Positions 15,647-24,264 are shown, numbered from the stretch's first letter. The stretch is 33,123 bases of DNA from an uncultured Oscillospiraceae bacterium (GCA_949285275.1 CASEBP010000080.1:1-33123), one strand, 5' to 3'. Notes: generated by a model from the sequence alone, not told the origin. A program made the numbers and translations.

Positions 15647-16487
15647 TGTGTTTTCCTCCCAATCCGATCCGGCAGACGTGGTCGTCCTTTTCCTTCTCCG
15701 CGTTCTTATAGAAGCTGTTGCGCTTCATCAGTCCGTCGTAGTCGACGAGGTGGCCATCGAAGTCAGGGCCATCGACGCAGGCAAACTTGGTCTCGCCGCC
15801 CACCGTCACGCGGCAGCCACCGCACATACCGGTGCCGTCGATCATGATCGGGTTGAGGCTGACGATCGTTTTGATGCCATACTTCTTGGTAACAGCCGAG
15901 ACAAACTTCATCATCGGAACCGGGCCGATCGCAATGACCAGATCATAGCCCTTGCCTTCCTCGATCAGCTTCTCAAGCTGGGTGGTGACAAAACCGGGAA
16001 TGCCGTAGGTCCCGTCGTCGGTGGTGATATACAGCTCATCGCTGACGGCCCGGAACTCCTCCTCGAGGATGACGATGTCCTTGGACTTGAAGCCGGCGAT
16101 GACATCAACCGGAATGCCCAGCTTGTGCAGGGCCTTGGCCTGCGGGTACGCGATTGCACATCCGACACCGCCGCCGACGACGCAGACCTTCGTCGCCCCC
16201 TCGTAGTGGGTGGGCTGTCCGAGCGGCCCGACAAAATCGGCCAGATACTCGCCGGCCTTCATCGTCGAAAGCAGCCGGGTGGTCGCGCCGGCGACCTGGA
16301 ACATGATGGTGACCTCACCGGTGGCGGGATCGGTATCCGCGACGGTCAGCGGGATGCGCTCGCCCTTCTCGTCGACCCGCAGGATGATAAACTGGCCGGC
16401 TTTGGCGCGCTTGGCAATGTCAGGCGCCTCGACCTTCATCAGCGTGACGGTGCTGTTGAGGGCTCTGGTTTCGGTAATACGGTTCAC
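15639..16487 (-). CDS. nfnA: NfnA, FAD/NAD-binding small subunit of the Nfn transhydrogenase
   Basis: 282-residue ferredoxin-NADP reductase-type protein of the PyrK/NfnA group (often named sulfide/dihydroorotate dehydrogenase-like). Residues 1-95 form the FAD-binding barrel ('RIPLTVADTD' at 44-53). Residues 98-210 are the NAD domain with 'VCVVGGGVGCAIAYP' (101-115). The C-terminal [2Fe-2S] site shows Asp217, Cys222, Cys225 and Cys237 ('DGTGMCGGC'), consistent with the one-Asp/three-Cys cluster described for Nfn enzymes. It pairs with NfnB through an 8-nt gene overlap. A strong promoter lies upstream. The alternative reading, a PyrK-like subunit of dihydroorotate dehydrogenase, is less likely because no pyrD is adjacent. 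Confidence 0.88.
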   Translation of the reverse strand: MNRITETRALNSTVTLMKVEAPDIAKRAKAGQFIILRVDEKGERIPLTVADTDPATGEVTIMFQVAGATTRLLSTMKAGEYLADFVGPLGQPTHYEGATKVCVVGGGVGCAIAYPQAKALHKLGIPVDVIAGFKSKDIVILEEEFRAVSDELYITTDDGTYGIPGFVTTQLEKLIEEGKGYDLVIAIGPVPMMKFVSAVTKKYGIKTIVSLNPIMIDGTGMCGGCRVTVGGETKFACVDGPDFDGHLVDYDGLMKRNSFYKNAEKEKDDHVCRIGLGGKHNG

Positions 16488-16511
16488 ACTCTCACTCCAT
16501 TCGATTGGCTA

Positions 16512-16529
16512 TTAGCGTTGGTGGGCTAA
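16512..16529. repeat. short inverted repeat just downstream of the nfn transcription start
   Basis: TTAGC (16512-16516) and GCTAA (16525-16529) are separated by 8 nt in the nfnA leader, next to the predicted start near 16530. It may be an operator; only five bases per arm match, so the call is weak. Confidence 0.3.
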
Positions 16530-16536
16530 CATTTTT

Positions 16537-16565
16537 ATTATATCGCAATTGATTTCCATATGCAA
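16537..16565 (-). promoter_or_regulatory. sigma-A promoter of nfnAB
   Basis: Minus-strand -35 TTGCAT (16560-16565), 17-nt spacer and a perfect -10 TATAAT (16537-16542). The leader to nfnA is about 43 nt. Confidence 0.85.
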
Positions 16566-16658
16566 CAGTCCTCCGCTCTTTTTCCCGGCTTTTTAGGGAA
16601 ACACAGGGATATTTCCCCAAAATCCCGCCACAGGGCCCCATCCGGGCCGGGAAAAGAA

Positions 16659-16687
16659 CCGGAGCGTCCGCTGGGCGGGCGCTCCGG
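16659..16687 (-). terminator. terminator after the zinc-ribbon gene
   Basis: A 13-bp stem with one G-T wobble, CCGGAGCG at 16659 pairing with CGCTCCGG ending at 16687, followed on the minus strand by TTCTTTTCC. It lies 18 nt past the zinc-ribbon stop codon. Confidence 0.75.
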
Positions 16688-16705
16688 GTCAGAGAGAGCA
16701 TCTGT

Positions 16706-16984
16706 TTATCTTCTGCGGCTGAAGCAGTCGCTGCAGTAGACAGGACGGTCGCTTCTGGGCTGGAAGGGAACCTTGCAGGGAGCGCCGCACTCAGCGCAGA
16801 CCGCGTCGAACATCTCGCGGGGTGCTCTGCCCTCGCCGTTGGCCGCCTTACGGGCATCGCGGCAAGCCTTGCAGCGCTGCGGCTCGTTGGTGAAGCCTTT
16901 TTCGGCGTAGAACGCCTGCTCGTTAGCAGTGAAGACGAATTCTTTGCCGCATTCCTTGCAAGTGATGATTTTGTCGTTGTACAT
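16706..16984 (-). CDS. small double zinc-ribbon protein
   Basis: 92-residue protein made of two zinc ribbons. The first is Cys9-x2-Cys12 ... Cys38-x2-Cys41, starting 'DKIITCKECGKEFVF', which resembles the 'probable zinc-ribbon' (zf-trcl) family. The second uses Cys63-x2-Cys66 and Cys84-x2-Cys87, with an extra Cys70 ('CAECGAPC ... YCSDCF'). The C-terminus is basic (SRRR), so nucleic-acid binding is possible; the function is not known. An upstream in-frame ATG at 17071 overlaps the predicted transcription start, so the ATG at 16984, preceded by AGAGGTAA, is the real start. It is monocistronic, with its own strong promoter and terminator and an inverted repeat in the leader. Confidence 0.85.
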   Translation of the reverse strand: MYNDKIITCKECGKEFVFTANEQAFYAEKGFTNEPQRCKACRDARKAANGEGRAPREMFDAVCAECGAPCKVPFQPRSDRPVYCSDCFSRRR

Positions 16985-17047
16985 TTGATTACCTCTATTT
17001 CTTTTGATCGCGTTCCCATCCCTTGCCGATGGGATACTGGAATTGAA

Positions 17048-17072
17048 AATGTTCCACCGAATATGGAACATT
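17048..17072. repeat. 9-bp inverted repeat at the start of the zinc-ribbon transcript
   Basis: AATGTTCCA (17048-17056) and TGGAACATT (17064-17072) are separated by 7 nt. The repeat begins at the predicted +1 and covers about the first 25 nt of the leader, so it can be an operator or a 5' RNA hairpin. Confidence 0.65.
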
Positions 17073-17079
17073 CGGCTTA

Positions 17080-17108
17080 ACTATACACGCAAATCCTCAT
17101 TTTGTCAA
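17080..17108 (-). promoter_or_regulatory. sigma-A promoter of the zinc-ribbon gene
   Basis: Minus-strand perfect -35 TTGACA (17103-17108), 17-nt spacer, -10 TATAGT (17080-17085). Predicted start is near 17072, leaving a leader of about 88 nt before the ATG at 16984. Confidence 0.9.
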
Positions 17109-17152
17109 CAGGAACCGGCGGGTTGTTTCGGGGTTTTCCGCGCCGTCCGGGC

Positions 17153-18418
17153 CTATTCATAGCGCAGCGCCTCGATCGGATCGAGCCGCGCGGCCTTTCC
17201 GGCCGGATAGAGGCCGAAAAAGACGCCGATCGCCATCGAAAATCCCACCGCAATCAGGACGATCCCCGGACTCGGCCAGCCCGGCGCGCCGATCAACACC
17301 GAAGCCACCCGGCCCAGTGCGCCGCCGAGGAGTACCCCGATGCTGCCGCCGATCAGGCAGATGATCATCGACTCGACGAGGAACTGTATCCGGATTGCAC
17401 TGTTTCGTGCGCCGAGGGCCTTTCGGGTACCGATCTCGCGGGTCCGTTCGGTGACCGAAACCAGCATGATATTCATCACGCCAATGCCGCCGACCAGCAG
17501 CGAGATGGCTGCGATGACACTGATTGCCAGGCTCATCGTCCCCATCATCCCGGTCATACTGCCGATCATGCTTTCCATATTGCTGCTTCGAATCATCACA
17601 AATTCGTTGTCGCGATAGAACCGCCGGTTGAAATACTCCTCGCTGGTCTGGGCAAAGGCCTGGGCGTCCACCCCGTCCCGCACCCGCACCTGGAAGCCGT
17701 AATGTCCGCCGCCGACATCGTCGTTTATCTGTTCGGCCACCCCGATGGGAATAAAAATATTGGTGGTGGTGTCCCCCGTCATCGTAGCGGCAAAGCCGCT
17801 GACTTCATAACGGTAGATCCCTGAGACGGCAAAGGTGTAGTCTCCCTGGTTGAGCTGGATCCGGATCTCCTGACCCAGCACCTTCTGCAGCGGCAGCTGG
17901 GGAAAAAGGGTCTGGGCAAAGCGGTCGGAAATGACCGCCACATACCGCTGGGATCCGACCTCCCGCTCATTGAGATCATGTCCGGCGATGACCGGAATAT
18001 TCTGGATGCCCAGTCCATTGGCGTTAACCCCTACCACATAACCGGAGGCCTCCTTGCGCCCGTTGAGCGCCTGGCCGGTGCCGACGCTTTTGGTGACCGC
18101 CAGGCTCTTGATTTTGTCGGAAAACGCCTCCTGATACATCTCGATCATCTCATCGCTGATCATATCGGTGCTCTCCCAACTGCGGGCCCAGTTGGTATTG
18201 CCATTTTCGTCCGGACGGTCCGCCAGGCTAATCTGGATCGAGTTGGCGCCCAGATCGGCGAGCAGCCCTGAAACCGAGGCGGTCAGCGCATTGCCCACCG
18301 TAACGATCGCAATGACCGATGCGATGCCGATAATGATGCCGAGCATCGTGAGAATCGCCCGCATCTTATTGGCCCGCAGGCCACCCAGCGCCATGCGGAT
18401 ATTCTCCCACAGGTTCAT
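17153..18418 (-). CDS. MacB/FtsX-type ABC transporter permease
   Basis: 421-residue permease of the MacB type. One N-terminal membrane helix ('[20 protein letters not shown]', about 19-38) is followed by a large extracytoplasmic domain (about 45-280). Three C-terminal helices follow, within the FtsX domain: '[20 protein letters not shown]' (about 299-318), a helix near 350-370 and one near 385-405. The typical '[16 protein letters not shown]' loop is present. The ATG overlaps the ATP-binding gene (ATGA) and follows GGAGGGGCGG. Together with the ATPase and the adaptor it forms a Gram-positive MacAB-like (YknXYZ-like) machine, which in known cases exports antimicrobial peptides or toxic compounds, or senses envelope stress. 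The cargo here is unknown. It is the last gene of the operon. Confidence 0.92.
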   Translation of the reverse strand: MNLWENIRMALGGLRANKMRAILTMLGIIIGIASVIAIVTVGNALTASVSGLLADLGANSIQISLADRPDENGNTNWARSWESTDMISDEMIEMYQEAFSDKIKSLAVTKSVGTGQALNGRKEASGYVVGVNANGLGIQNIPVIAGHDLNEREVGSQRYVAVISDRFAQTLFPQLPLQKVLGQEIRIQLNQGDYTFAVSGIYRYEVSGFAATMTGDTTTNIFIPIGVAEQINDDVGGGHYGFQVRVRDGVDAQAFAQTSEEYFNRRFYRDNEFVMIRSSNMESMIGSMTGMMGTMSLAISVIAAISLLVGGIGVMNIMLVSVTERTREIGTRKALGARNSAIRIQFLVESMIICLIGGSIGVLLGGALGRVASVLIGAPGWPSPGIVLIAVGFSMAIGVFFGLYPAGKAARLDPIEALRYE

Positions 18419-19137
18419 ACCGCCCCTCCTTTCTGCTGTCCAACGATCCGGCCATCCGAAATAGTGATGATCCGGTCCGTTTCGGCCGCCAGCTCAGGGT
18501 TGTGGGTGATCAGCAGGATCGTTTTGCCCTGCTCCCGGTGCAGCCGGTGGAACAGGTCCATCACCATCCGTCCGGTCTGGGTATCGAGCGCGCCGGTCGG
18601 CTCGTCAGCCAGCAGGATGGCCGGATCGTTGGCCATCGCCCGCGCGATGGCGACCCGCTGTTTCTGGCCGCCCGAAAGCTCATTGGGAAGATGCCTGCGG
18701 CGGTCCCCCATCCCCACCTGCTCAAGCAGCTCCGCCGCCCGGGCCGCCCGGCGGGCCCGCGGCACCCCCGCATAAAGCATCGGCAGCTCAACATTGACCT
18801 GTGCCGTCGTCCGGGCAATCAGATTGAAGGTCTGAAAAACAAAGCCGATTTTTCGGTTGCGGATCTCCGAGAGCAGATCATCCGGTACCTGCGCCATCGG
18901 CACTCCGTCGAGGATATAGCTTCCTTCGGACGGCCGGTCAAGGGCGCCGATGATGTTCATCAGCGTCGATTTTCCCGACCCGGAAGCCCCAACAATCGAC
19001 ACAAACTCCCCCGGATAGACGGTCAGATCAATCCCTTTGAGAATCTCCAGTTCATTGGGCTGCCCGATATAAAACCGTTTGACAATCCCGGCCATCTCGA
19101 TGATCGGCGCCGGGGACGCCGCTGTCTGCCCTGTCAT
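18415..19137 (-). CDS. MacB/LolD-type ABC transporter ATP-binding protein
   Basis: ABC ATPase of about 240 residues with all motifs: Walker A 'GASGSGKST' (50-58), Q-loop in 'FVFQTFNLI', signature LSGGQ (154-158), Walker B 'ILLADEP' (174-180), D-loop 'GALD' and the H-loop His (about 212). A GTG at 19146 is in frame, but the ATG at 19137 is better placed, 8 nt after GGTGGGG, so it is chosen; this leaves 5 nt between the adaptor stop and this start. It powers the MacB-like permease that overlaps its 3' end by 4 nt. Confidence 0.93.
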   Translation of the reverse strand: MTGQTAASPAPIIEMAGIVKRFYIGQPNELEILKGIDLTVYPGEFVSIVGASGSGKSTLMNIIGALDRPSEGSYILDGVPMAQVPDDLLSEIRNRKIGFVFQTFNLIARTTAQVNVELPMLYAGVPRARRAARAAELLEQVGMGDRRRHLPNELSGGQKQRVAIARAMANDPAILLADEPTGALDTQTGRMVMDLFHRLHREQGKTILLITHNPELAAETDRIITISDGRIVGQQKGGAV

Positions 19138-19142
19138 CGCCG

Positions 19143-20777
19143 TCACCCCACCATCTGGTCCGCAATGGTCACGGCCATCCCGTCTAAAAGGCCGGTCGGA
19201 TCGGACGCCACTTGGTCGCCCTCCTGCAGCTGCGGGGAGCGAACCTCAATCAGGAAGTCGGTCTCCATCCCGGTTTCGACCTCGACCGCCCGGGCTACGA
19301 GGTGGGAGGGATCGCCGCTGTCGGACGTCTTTCCCTCCTGCTGCAGCAGATAGATGACGCTCTTCCCATCCGGCCCGGTGGTCACCGCCTCGTAGGGAAC
19401 CGAAAAGACCCCCTCACGGCGTTCAAGCACGACGTTGAGCCGCACCTTCATTCCGATCCTCAGCCCCTGCGGCGCGCCAACCAGCGAGATTTCGGTCTCA
19501 TAGGAGGCGCTGTTCTCGGTCTTGGTCTCCCCATTGGCGTCCTTGACCGAGGCAGGAGCGATTCGGGATACCCGTCCCTCGAAGCTTTGATCCCCCAGCG
19601 CATCGGATTTGACGATGCTCTCCATCCCGACCTGCAGCGAAGCGACATCGTATTCCTTGACCTCGGTGCGGACCCGGAGCCGATCGGTATCCTCGATAAC
19701 AAAGAGCAGACCGTTGCCCGGCATCCCCTCCTTGGCATAGACCGCCGTCACCACCCCCGAAACCGGTGCCTTAACGGTACAATCGGCGAGCGACCGCTGC
19801 AGCCTTTCCAGCTCCGCCTGCTGGGAACTCAGATCCTGCCCAAGCTCCCCGAGCTCAACCTTGCGTTTGAGCGAATCGAGGGTTCGCTGTGCGTCCCGCT
19901 CGGCCAGCTTCTGATCCTCCATCGCCTCGAGGTAGGACAGGCGGGCATCCCGGTAGGTGATGGTGATCGGGTTATAGACCTCGCTCTTGTCGTCGTAGGC
20001 CTTTTCCCAGTTGTCCCTCGCCTCGTTGTAGGCCGCTTCCTTTTCCGAAAGAACCTGGCGGGCGGCCTCCGCCTTCTCGCTGTCCCCTTCCCGGACCGCT
20101 GCGTCGTAGGCATCCTGTGCCCGGTCCATCTCGATCTTGGTCCGGGTCATCTTGCGGTCGAGGTAGTCGTACTCCTCGTCAGCGTGGTCCAGCTCATCGC
20201 GGTGATCTTCAAAGTCGCTGCGCGCCTCCGTGTACTTTTTCATCGCGCGGTTGAGGTTCTGGTTGGCCTTGACCAGCTCGGTATAGCTGCCGCTCTCCAA
20301 ATCGCGCAACATATTGTCATACTCTTCCCGGCTCGCCTCGAGGTTAAGCTCAGCCTCCCGGGCGCTCTTGGCGAAGGCAGCCCGCTGCAGCCCGAGGTCA
20401 CGTTCGAGCTCCTGTCCGTCAAGCTGCGCGAGGATCTCTCCTTCCTCAACCCGGTCGCCGACCCGCACCAGCACCGCCTGTACCGATTCGCTCTGGTTGG
20501 AATAGACCCGCGCCGACTCCTCGCTCTCCAGCCGCCCGGTCAGCGAAATCTGCCGCACCAGCTCCCCGCGGGACAGCTCGGTGACGTTCACCTGCGGGAC
20601 GCTTTCTCCTGACGCCCTGACGCGCCAGAAGATCCCTCCGGCAGCCACCAGCACCGCCAGCAGCAGCACCGCCTTCCTGCCCCTCCCCCGCCGGGTGGTA
20701 AAACGGGCGATCTCCTTTGTCTTTTCCAAAGAACTTTGACCCTGTGGATCGCTCCGTCCGATCATTTGCAGTTTCAT
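19143..20777 (-). CDS. MacA/HlyD-like efflux adaptor with a long coiled coil
   Basis: Membrane-anchored adaptor (membrane fusion protein) of the ABC efflux operon, about 544 residues. The N-terminus is basic and cytoplasmic, then comes one membrane helix ('AVLLLAVLVAAGGIFW', about 37-53). The first lipoyl half-motif ('QAVLVRVGDRVEEGEILAQL', near 95-115) leads into a long charged coiled coil (about 120-330), much longer than in E. coli MacA. The second lipoyl half ('CTVKAPVSGVVTAVYAKEG') and beta-barrel/membrane-proximal domains follow. Two ATGs are adjacent (20780 and 20777); the second has the better spacing from AAAGGA. Expression probably starts at the promoter at 20841-20869, with a palindromic operator over the start site. 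No regulator gene lies next to it. Confidence 0.88.
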   Translation of the reverse strand: MKLQMIGRSDPQGQSSLEKTKEIARFTTRRGRGRKAVLLLAVLVAAGGIFWRVRASGESVPQVNVTELSRGELVRQISLTGRLESEESARVYSNQSESVQAVLVRVGDRVEEGEILAQLDGQELERDLGLQRAAFAKSAREAELNLEASREEYDNMLRDLESGSYTELVKANQNLNRAMKKYTEARSDFEDHRDELDHADEEYDYLDRKMTRTKIEMDRAQDAYDAAVREGDSEKAEAARQVLSEKEAAYNEARDNWEKAYDDKSEVYNPITITYRDARLSYLEAMEDQKLAERDAQRTLDSLKRKVELGELGQDLSSQQAELERLQRSLADCTVKAPVSGVVTAVYAKEGMPGNGLLFVIEDTDRLRVRTEVKEYDVASLQVGMESIVKSDALGDQSFEGRVSRIAPASVKDANGETKTENSASYETEISLVGAPQGLRIGMKVRLNVVLERREGVFSVPYEAVTTGPDGKSVIYLLQQEGKTSDSGDPSHLVARAVEVETGMETDFLIEVRSPQLQEGDQVASDPTGLLDGMAVTIADQMVG

Positions 20778-20817
20778 CATCGGTCCTTTCCGGTCGGGCA
20801 GCCGCCCCGACCTTTAT

Positions 20818-20844
20818 GTACTAGATAATATAGTACAGCTAGTA
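20818..20844. promoter_or_regulatory. palindromic operator candidate at the ABC efflux operon start site
   Basis: GTACTA (20818-20823) and TAGTAC (20831-20836) form an inverted repeat with a 7-nt spacer around the predicted +1; a second pair, TACTAG (20819-20824) and CTAGTA (20839-20844), reaches into the -10. This layout suits repression by a small dimeric regulator, for example of the GntR/YtrA type (family guess only). Confidence 0.6.
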
Positions 20845-20869
20845 TACCATAGCGATGCCTACAATGCAA
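20841..20869 (-). promoter_or_regulatory. sigma-A promoter of the ABC efflux operon
   Basis: Minus-strand -35 TTGCAT (20864-20869), 17-nt spacer, -10 TATACT (20841-20846). The -35 begins immediately after the T tract of the upstream terminator, so the operon is insulated and has its own promoter. Confidence 0.85.
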
Positions 20870-20871
20870 GA

Positions 20872-20911
20872 GAAAAAAAGGCCGTCTGTCTTTTTTATGA
20901 GACGACAGCCT
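20872..20911 (-). terminator. second of two tandem terminators after the pseudouridine synthase gene
   Basis: Minus-strand stem AGGCTGTC / GACGGCCT (20904-20911 with 20879-20886, one G-U pair), followed by seven T's (20872-20878). Confidence 0.7.
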
Positions 20912-20929
20912 GAACCGCTTCAAATTGGC

Positions 20930-20964
20930 AAAAAATTGGGCGGGACGTCTTCTCATGTCCCGCC
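20930..20964 (-). terminator. first terminator after the pseudouridine synthase gene
   Basis: 8-bp stem GGCGGGAC / GTCCCGCC (20939-20946 with 20957-20964), followed on the minus strand by CCAATTTTTT. It starts 12 nt past the stop codon. Confidence 0.85.
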
Positions 20965-20975
20965 GAAAAGAAATA

Positions 20976-21836
20976 TCACACCCGTTGGGAAAAGCCGCCA
21001 CGCGCAAAGAGCGTCTGCAGATCCTGGGGCAGTGGAGCCGCCACCGTCAGCGGGGCACCCGTCACCGGATGCAGAAAGGAGACCTCCCCGCAGTGCAGTG
21101 CCTGGCGGGAAAAGGTCCGGCAATCCCCACCGTAAAGGGAATCACCCAGCAGCGGATGGCCGATCGCCGCACAGTGGGCACGGATCTGATGCATGCGCCC
21201 GGTCAGCAGCCGGCAGCGCAGCAGTGTGGCATCCAGCGCAGTGCTGTAGCCGAGCGCGGCATACTCGGTCAGGGCAGGCAGGCCATCGGGATCGGGAACC
21301 TGCCGCGGCTCATAGGGCGCCTCCCGCGCCAGCGGCAGGCAGATTCGGCCCTCCCCTTCCATCCGGCCCGATACGACCGCAAAATAACGTTTGTCGATTC
21401 TCCGCCAGAGCTTCGCTGCCGCCAGTTGATGGCAAGCGACGACCAGCGCGCCGCTTGTATCCTTGTCCAGCCGGTTCATCACACGCAGAATTCCCGGCAC
21501 CGCGCTCTCGAGGGTGTCGGTGCGATGGGATCCAGAGCGATGACAAACCAGCCCGGCCGGCTTGTTATAGACGATCAGGTCCTCGTCCCGGTAGAGAACC
21601 GGCACCTCAATCGGAAAGCAGTGCATCCGAGGCGGATCAGGCGGCAGGGTAACGGTAAGCAGTTCCCCCTCCTGTAGTATCCGGGTGGAGCGAACCCGCT
21701 CTCCCGCGACCATCAATCCGTCCGGCTGCTGCTTGAGAACCACCAATAACCGCTTGGAATACCCCTCGGCAAAGAGCCGCTGCTCAACCGTCTCGCCGCC
21801 CCGCGCCGGATAGCTGAGCCGACGCGGGGCGCTCAC
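20976..21836 (-). CDS. RluA-family pseudouridine synthase
   Basis: 286-residue RNA pseudouridine synthase of the RluA/RluD group, converting specific uridines of rRNA (or tRNA) to pseudouridine. The catalytic motif is 'NRLDKDTSGALVV' with Asp124; 'LIVYNKPAGLVCHRS' (87-101) and 'LLTGRMHQIRAH' are the other family signatures. The N-terminal 65 residues resemble the S4-like domain found in RluD-type enzymes. The start ATG overlaps the stop of the NAD(P)H-hydrate dehydratase gene (ATGA), so the two are co-translated; two tandem terminators follow. Which RNA position is modified cannot be told from sequence. Confidence 0.92.
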   Translation of the reverse strand: MSAPRRLSYPARGGETVEQRLFAEGYSKRLLVVLKQQPDGLMVAGERVRSTRILQEGELLTVTLPPDPPRMHCFPIEVPVLYRDEDLIVYNKPAGLVCHRSGSHRTDTLESAVPGILRVMNRLDKDTSGALVVACHQLAAAKLWRRIDKRYFAVVSGRMEGEGRICLPLAREAPYEPRQVPDPDGLPALTEYAALGYSTALDATLLRCRLLTGRMHQIRAHCAAIGHPLLGDSLYGGDCRTFSRQALHCGEVSFLHPVTGAPLTVAAPLPQDLQTLFARGGFSQRV

Positions 21837-22735
21837 AGCCCATTCTCCCGCAACACCTCTCCGAGCATGTCGGGAAGCTCATGGGGAAGCATCGCAACCC
21901 GCGAACGCTGCCGGGCGCACCGCTCTCCCGCTGCCCCGTGCAGCCGCACAGCGGCCGCCGCTGCTTCGGCCGGTTCCATCCCCTGGGCGAGCAGCGCGGC
22001 GGCAAAACCGGCCAGTACATCCCCCGAGCCGCCGCGGGCCATCCCAGCATTTCTCCCCTCGTAGAGGAAAAGCCGCCCGTCCGGTGCGGCAACCACCGTG
22101 TCGGCGTCCTTGAGGGCGACAACACACCGGTACTGCCGGGCAAACTCCCCCGCGCAGCGCGCCGGATCGGCCTTGATCTCCTCCCGGGATAACCCGCACA
22201 GCCGGGACATCTCCCCGACATGCGGGGTCAGCACGGGAATCTGCCGGGCCTCCCCGAGCAGCCAGAGCCGCCCCGCGACCGCGTTGAGCCCATCGGCATC
22301 GAGCAGCACCGGGCAGGGGGCATGCCGCAGCAGCTCGGCGGTCAGAATCCGACCGTCCGGAGAGAGCCCCAGCCCGCAACCGACGAGCAGCGCAGTGGCA
22401 GCACCAGCCCGCTCGAGCAGCAGCGGAGCCGCCTGGGCGGCGATCTGCCCGGCTCCGTTGTCCGGCAGCGGAAGAAAGGTCGCTTCGTACAGCTTGGCCT
22501 GCGCGGCGGCGAGCACCCGCGGGGTGGATGCCAGCGTTACGATCCCCGCACCCATCCGCAGCGCCGCAAGGGTACACAGCGCCGCTGCCCCAGTGTAACA
22601 GTCGCTGCCCGCCACGATCAGCAGACGGCCATAGGTCCCCTTATGCGCGTCGCCGCACCGGACGGGCAGCAATGCGGCCGCCTCGGCCTCGGTCAGATGC
22701 ACAATCGAACGATCCGTATGTTGGCAATTTGGCAT
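21833..22735 (-). CDS. nnrD: ADP/ATP-dependent NAD(P)H-hydrate dehydratase
   Basis: Metabolite-repair enzyme of the ribokinase-like fold that turns the S form of NAD(P)H hydrate back to NAD(P)H using ADP or ATP. The 300 residues contain only the dehydratase domain: 'HKGTYGRLLIVAGS' (31-44), 'PVLLDADGLNAVAG' (142-155), 'LTPHVGEMSRL' (169-179) and the nucleotide/catalytic motif 'GGSGDVLAG' (235-243, Asp239). The N-terminal epimerase domain of bifunctional Nnr proteins is absent, as in Bacillus YxkO. The start follows GGAGGATGG. It is the first gene of a two-gene unit with the pseudouridine synthase. Confidence 0.93.
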   Translation of the reverse strand: MPNCQHTDRSIVHLTEAEAAALLPVRCGDAHKGTYGRLLIVAGSDCYTGAAALCTLAALRMGAGIVTLASTPRVLAAAQAKLYEATFLPLPDNGAGQIAAQAAPLLLERAGAATALLVGCGLGLSPDGRILTAELLRHAPCPVLLDADGLNAVAGRLWLLGEARQIPVLTPHVGEMSRLCGLSREEIKADPARCAGEFARQYRCVVALKDADTVVAAPDGRLFLYEGRNAGMARGGSGDVLAGFAAALLAQGMEPAEAAAAAVRLHGAAGERCARQRSRVAMLPHELPDMLGEVLRENGL

Positions 22736-22813
22736 AAAGCCATCCTCCTATTGAGTGGAATTGCTCATCCCCGGGAGAAGGAAACCCCTCCCCTGCCGGA
22801 AACCGAGAGGATA

Positions 22814-24220
22814 TCAGCCGATCTCCCGCAGGATCTTATCCCCCACATACAGCCCGTGAGCTGCCGCGTGGGAGAGCGAACGGGTAAAGCCGGCGCCATC
22901 CCCAACGGCGTAGATGCCGCGGCAGCCCTCCAGTTCGAAGTCATTGGCGGCGGGACGGGCCGAATAGTACTTGCATTCGACACCGTAGAGCAGGGTATCA
23001 TAATTTGCAGTACCCGGCGCAATGGCATCGAGGGCGTGCAGCGTTTCGACGATGTTGTCAAGCTGGCGCTTGGGCATGCAGAGGCTCAGATCACCCGGTA
23101 CCGCCTCAAGGGTCGGAAGAACGGTCGACTGACTCAGCCGGTGCTCATTGGTTCGCCGTCCGCTCTCCAGATCCCCGAGCCGCTGCACCAGCACACTGCC
23201 GCCCGAGATCATATTGGCCAGTGAAGCCACCGCCCGGGCATAGTCGATCGGCTCCTGGAACGGCTCAGTGAACCGGATGGTAGTCAGCAGCGCAAAGTTG
23301 GAGTTGGCCGTCTTGCGCCGCTCGTCGCGGTAGGAATGCCCGTTGACGGTCAGGATACCGGAGGTATTCTCCATGACAACGCTGCCCCGCTCATTGAAAC
23401 AGAACATCCGGGTCGTATCACCATAGATCTTCGAGCGGTACCAGATCTTCGGTTCATAGATCCGGGAGGAGAAGTCCTGCCAGATGAGGGCGGGCAGCTC
23501 GACCCGCACCCCGATATCGACCTGGTTGTTGTTCATGCGAATCCCGTTTTTGCGGCACCAGTCGGAAAAATAGCGGCTTCCCGCCCGGCCGACGGCGAAG
23601 AGAATCCGCTGTGCCTCAACCTGATCGATCTCCCCTTTGCGGCCGCGCAGAGTTAGGCGGTGCGTATCGCGGTCGACATCCGCCGCCTCGGTCTCGGTGC
23701 GGATCTCGATGCGCCCGCGCAGCGAATCGACCAGCCGGACCATTGTAGCAAAGTTGGCGTCGGTTCCCAGGTGCTTGAGCTGAGCCTGGTGCATGTGCAG
23801 ATCGTGCTGCAGGCAAAGCTTCTTGAGCTCATCGCTGGGCATAAACCGGTCGGTCGTCGCGCCGAAGCCCACCAGCACCGCATCGGCCTGCTCGATATAG
23901 TCGAGTACCTGCTCCCGCGGCAGATAGTCGGTCAGCCAGCCGCCGTATTCCGTGGAAATGACATATTTGCCGTCCGAAAAGGCGCCGGCCCCGGCGAGTC
24001 CCTCCATAATCGAACAGTGGGTGCAATGCAGGCAGTTTTTGGCCTTCCCGGTGACCATCGGGCAGCTGCGGCGGGTGAGATCAGGACCCTTTTCCACCAG
24101 AAGAATCCGCAGCGCGGGACGCATCTGCACCAGCCGCCAAGCGGCCATCAGCCCGCTGATCCCGCCGCCGATGATCGCGACGTCATAGCTTTGTTTTTTC
24201 TGCTCCGGCAAAGAATTCAT
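22814..24220 (-). CDS. COG2509-type FAD-dependent dehydrogenase
   Basis: About 468-residue flavoprotein of the uncharacterised FAD-dependent dehydrogenase group. It has an N-terminal dinucleotide-binding motif 'DVAIIGGGISGLMAAWRL', a small Cys cluster 'KNCLHCTHCS', the family stretch 'GLAGAGAFSDGKY' and a C-terminal FAD-contact motif 'GIYAVGDGAGFTRSLSHAAA'. The substrate is unknown. The start is uncertain: a TTG at 24247 is in frame but lies only about 11 nt from the predicted transcription start, so the ATG at 24220 is preferred although its GGAAAAGGGG ribosome site is close. It is probably monocistronic. A minus-strand -10 TATAAT lies at 24265-24270. Confidence 0.88.
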   Translation of the reverse strand: MNSLPEQKKQSYDVAIIGGGISGLMAAWRLVQMRPALRILLVEKGPDLTRRSCPMVTGKAKNCLHCTHCSIMEGLAGAGAFSDGKYVISTEYGGWLTDYLPREQVLDYIEQADAVLVGFGATTDRFMPSDELKKLCLQHDLHMHQAQLKHLGTDANFATMVRLVDSLRGRIEIRTETEAADVDRDTHRLTLRGRKGEIDQVEAQRILFAVGRAGSRYFSDWCRKNGIRMNNNQVDIGVRVELPALIWQDFSSRIYEPKIWYRSKIYGDTTRMFCFNERGSVVMENTSGILTVNGHSYRDERRKTANSNFALLTTIRFTEPFQEPIDYARAVASLANMISGGSVLVQRLGDLESGRRTNEHRLSQSTVLPTLEAVPGDLSLCMPKRQLDNIVETLHALDAIAPGTANYDTLLYGVECKYYSARPAANDFELEGCRGIYAVGDGAGFTRSLSHAAAHGLYVGDKILREIG

Positions 24221-24264
24221 CCCCTTTTCCGATACCGGGGACGGCAAACCGTCCCGTTTCCTTT

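Noticed and set aside
14597..15847. A 416-codon plus-strand open frame opposite nfnB.
   Set aside because: The clear nfnB protein on the minus strand explains the region; the plus-strand translation has no family features.
16512..16529. TTAGC-N8-GCTAA resembling a CIRCE heat-shock operator.
   Set aside because: CIRCE needs TTAGCACTC-N9-GAGTGCTAA; only the outer five bases match, so HrcA control is not claimed.
19212..20612. A 466-codon plus-strand open frame opposite the efflux adaptor.
   Set aside because: Antisense shadow; the adaptor has full domain support, a promoter and a ribosome binding site.
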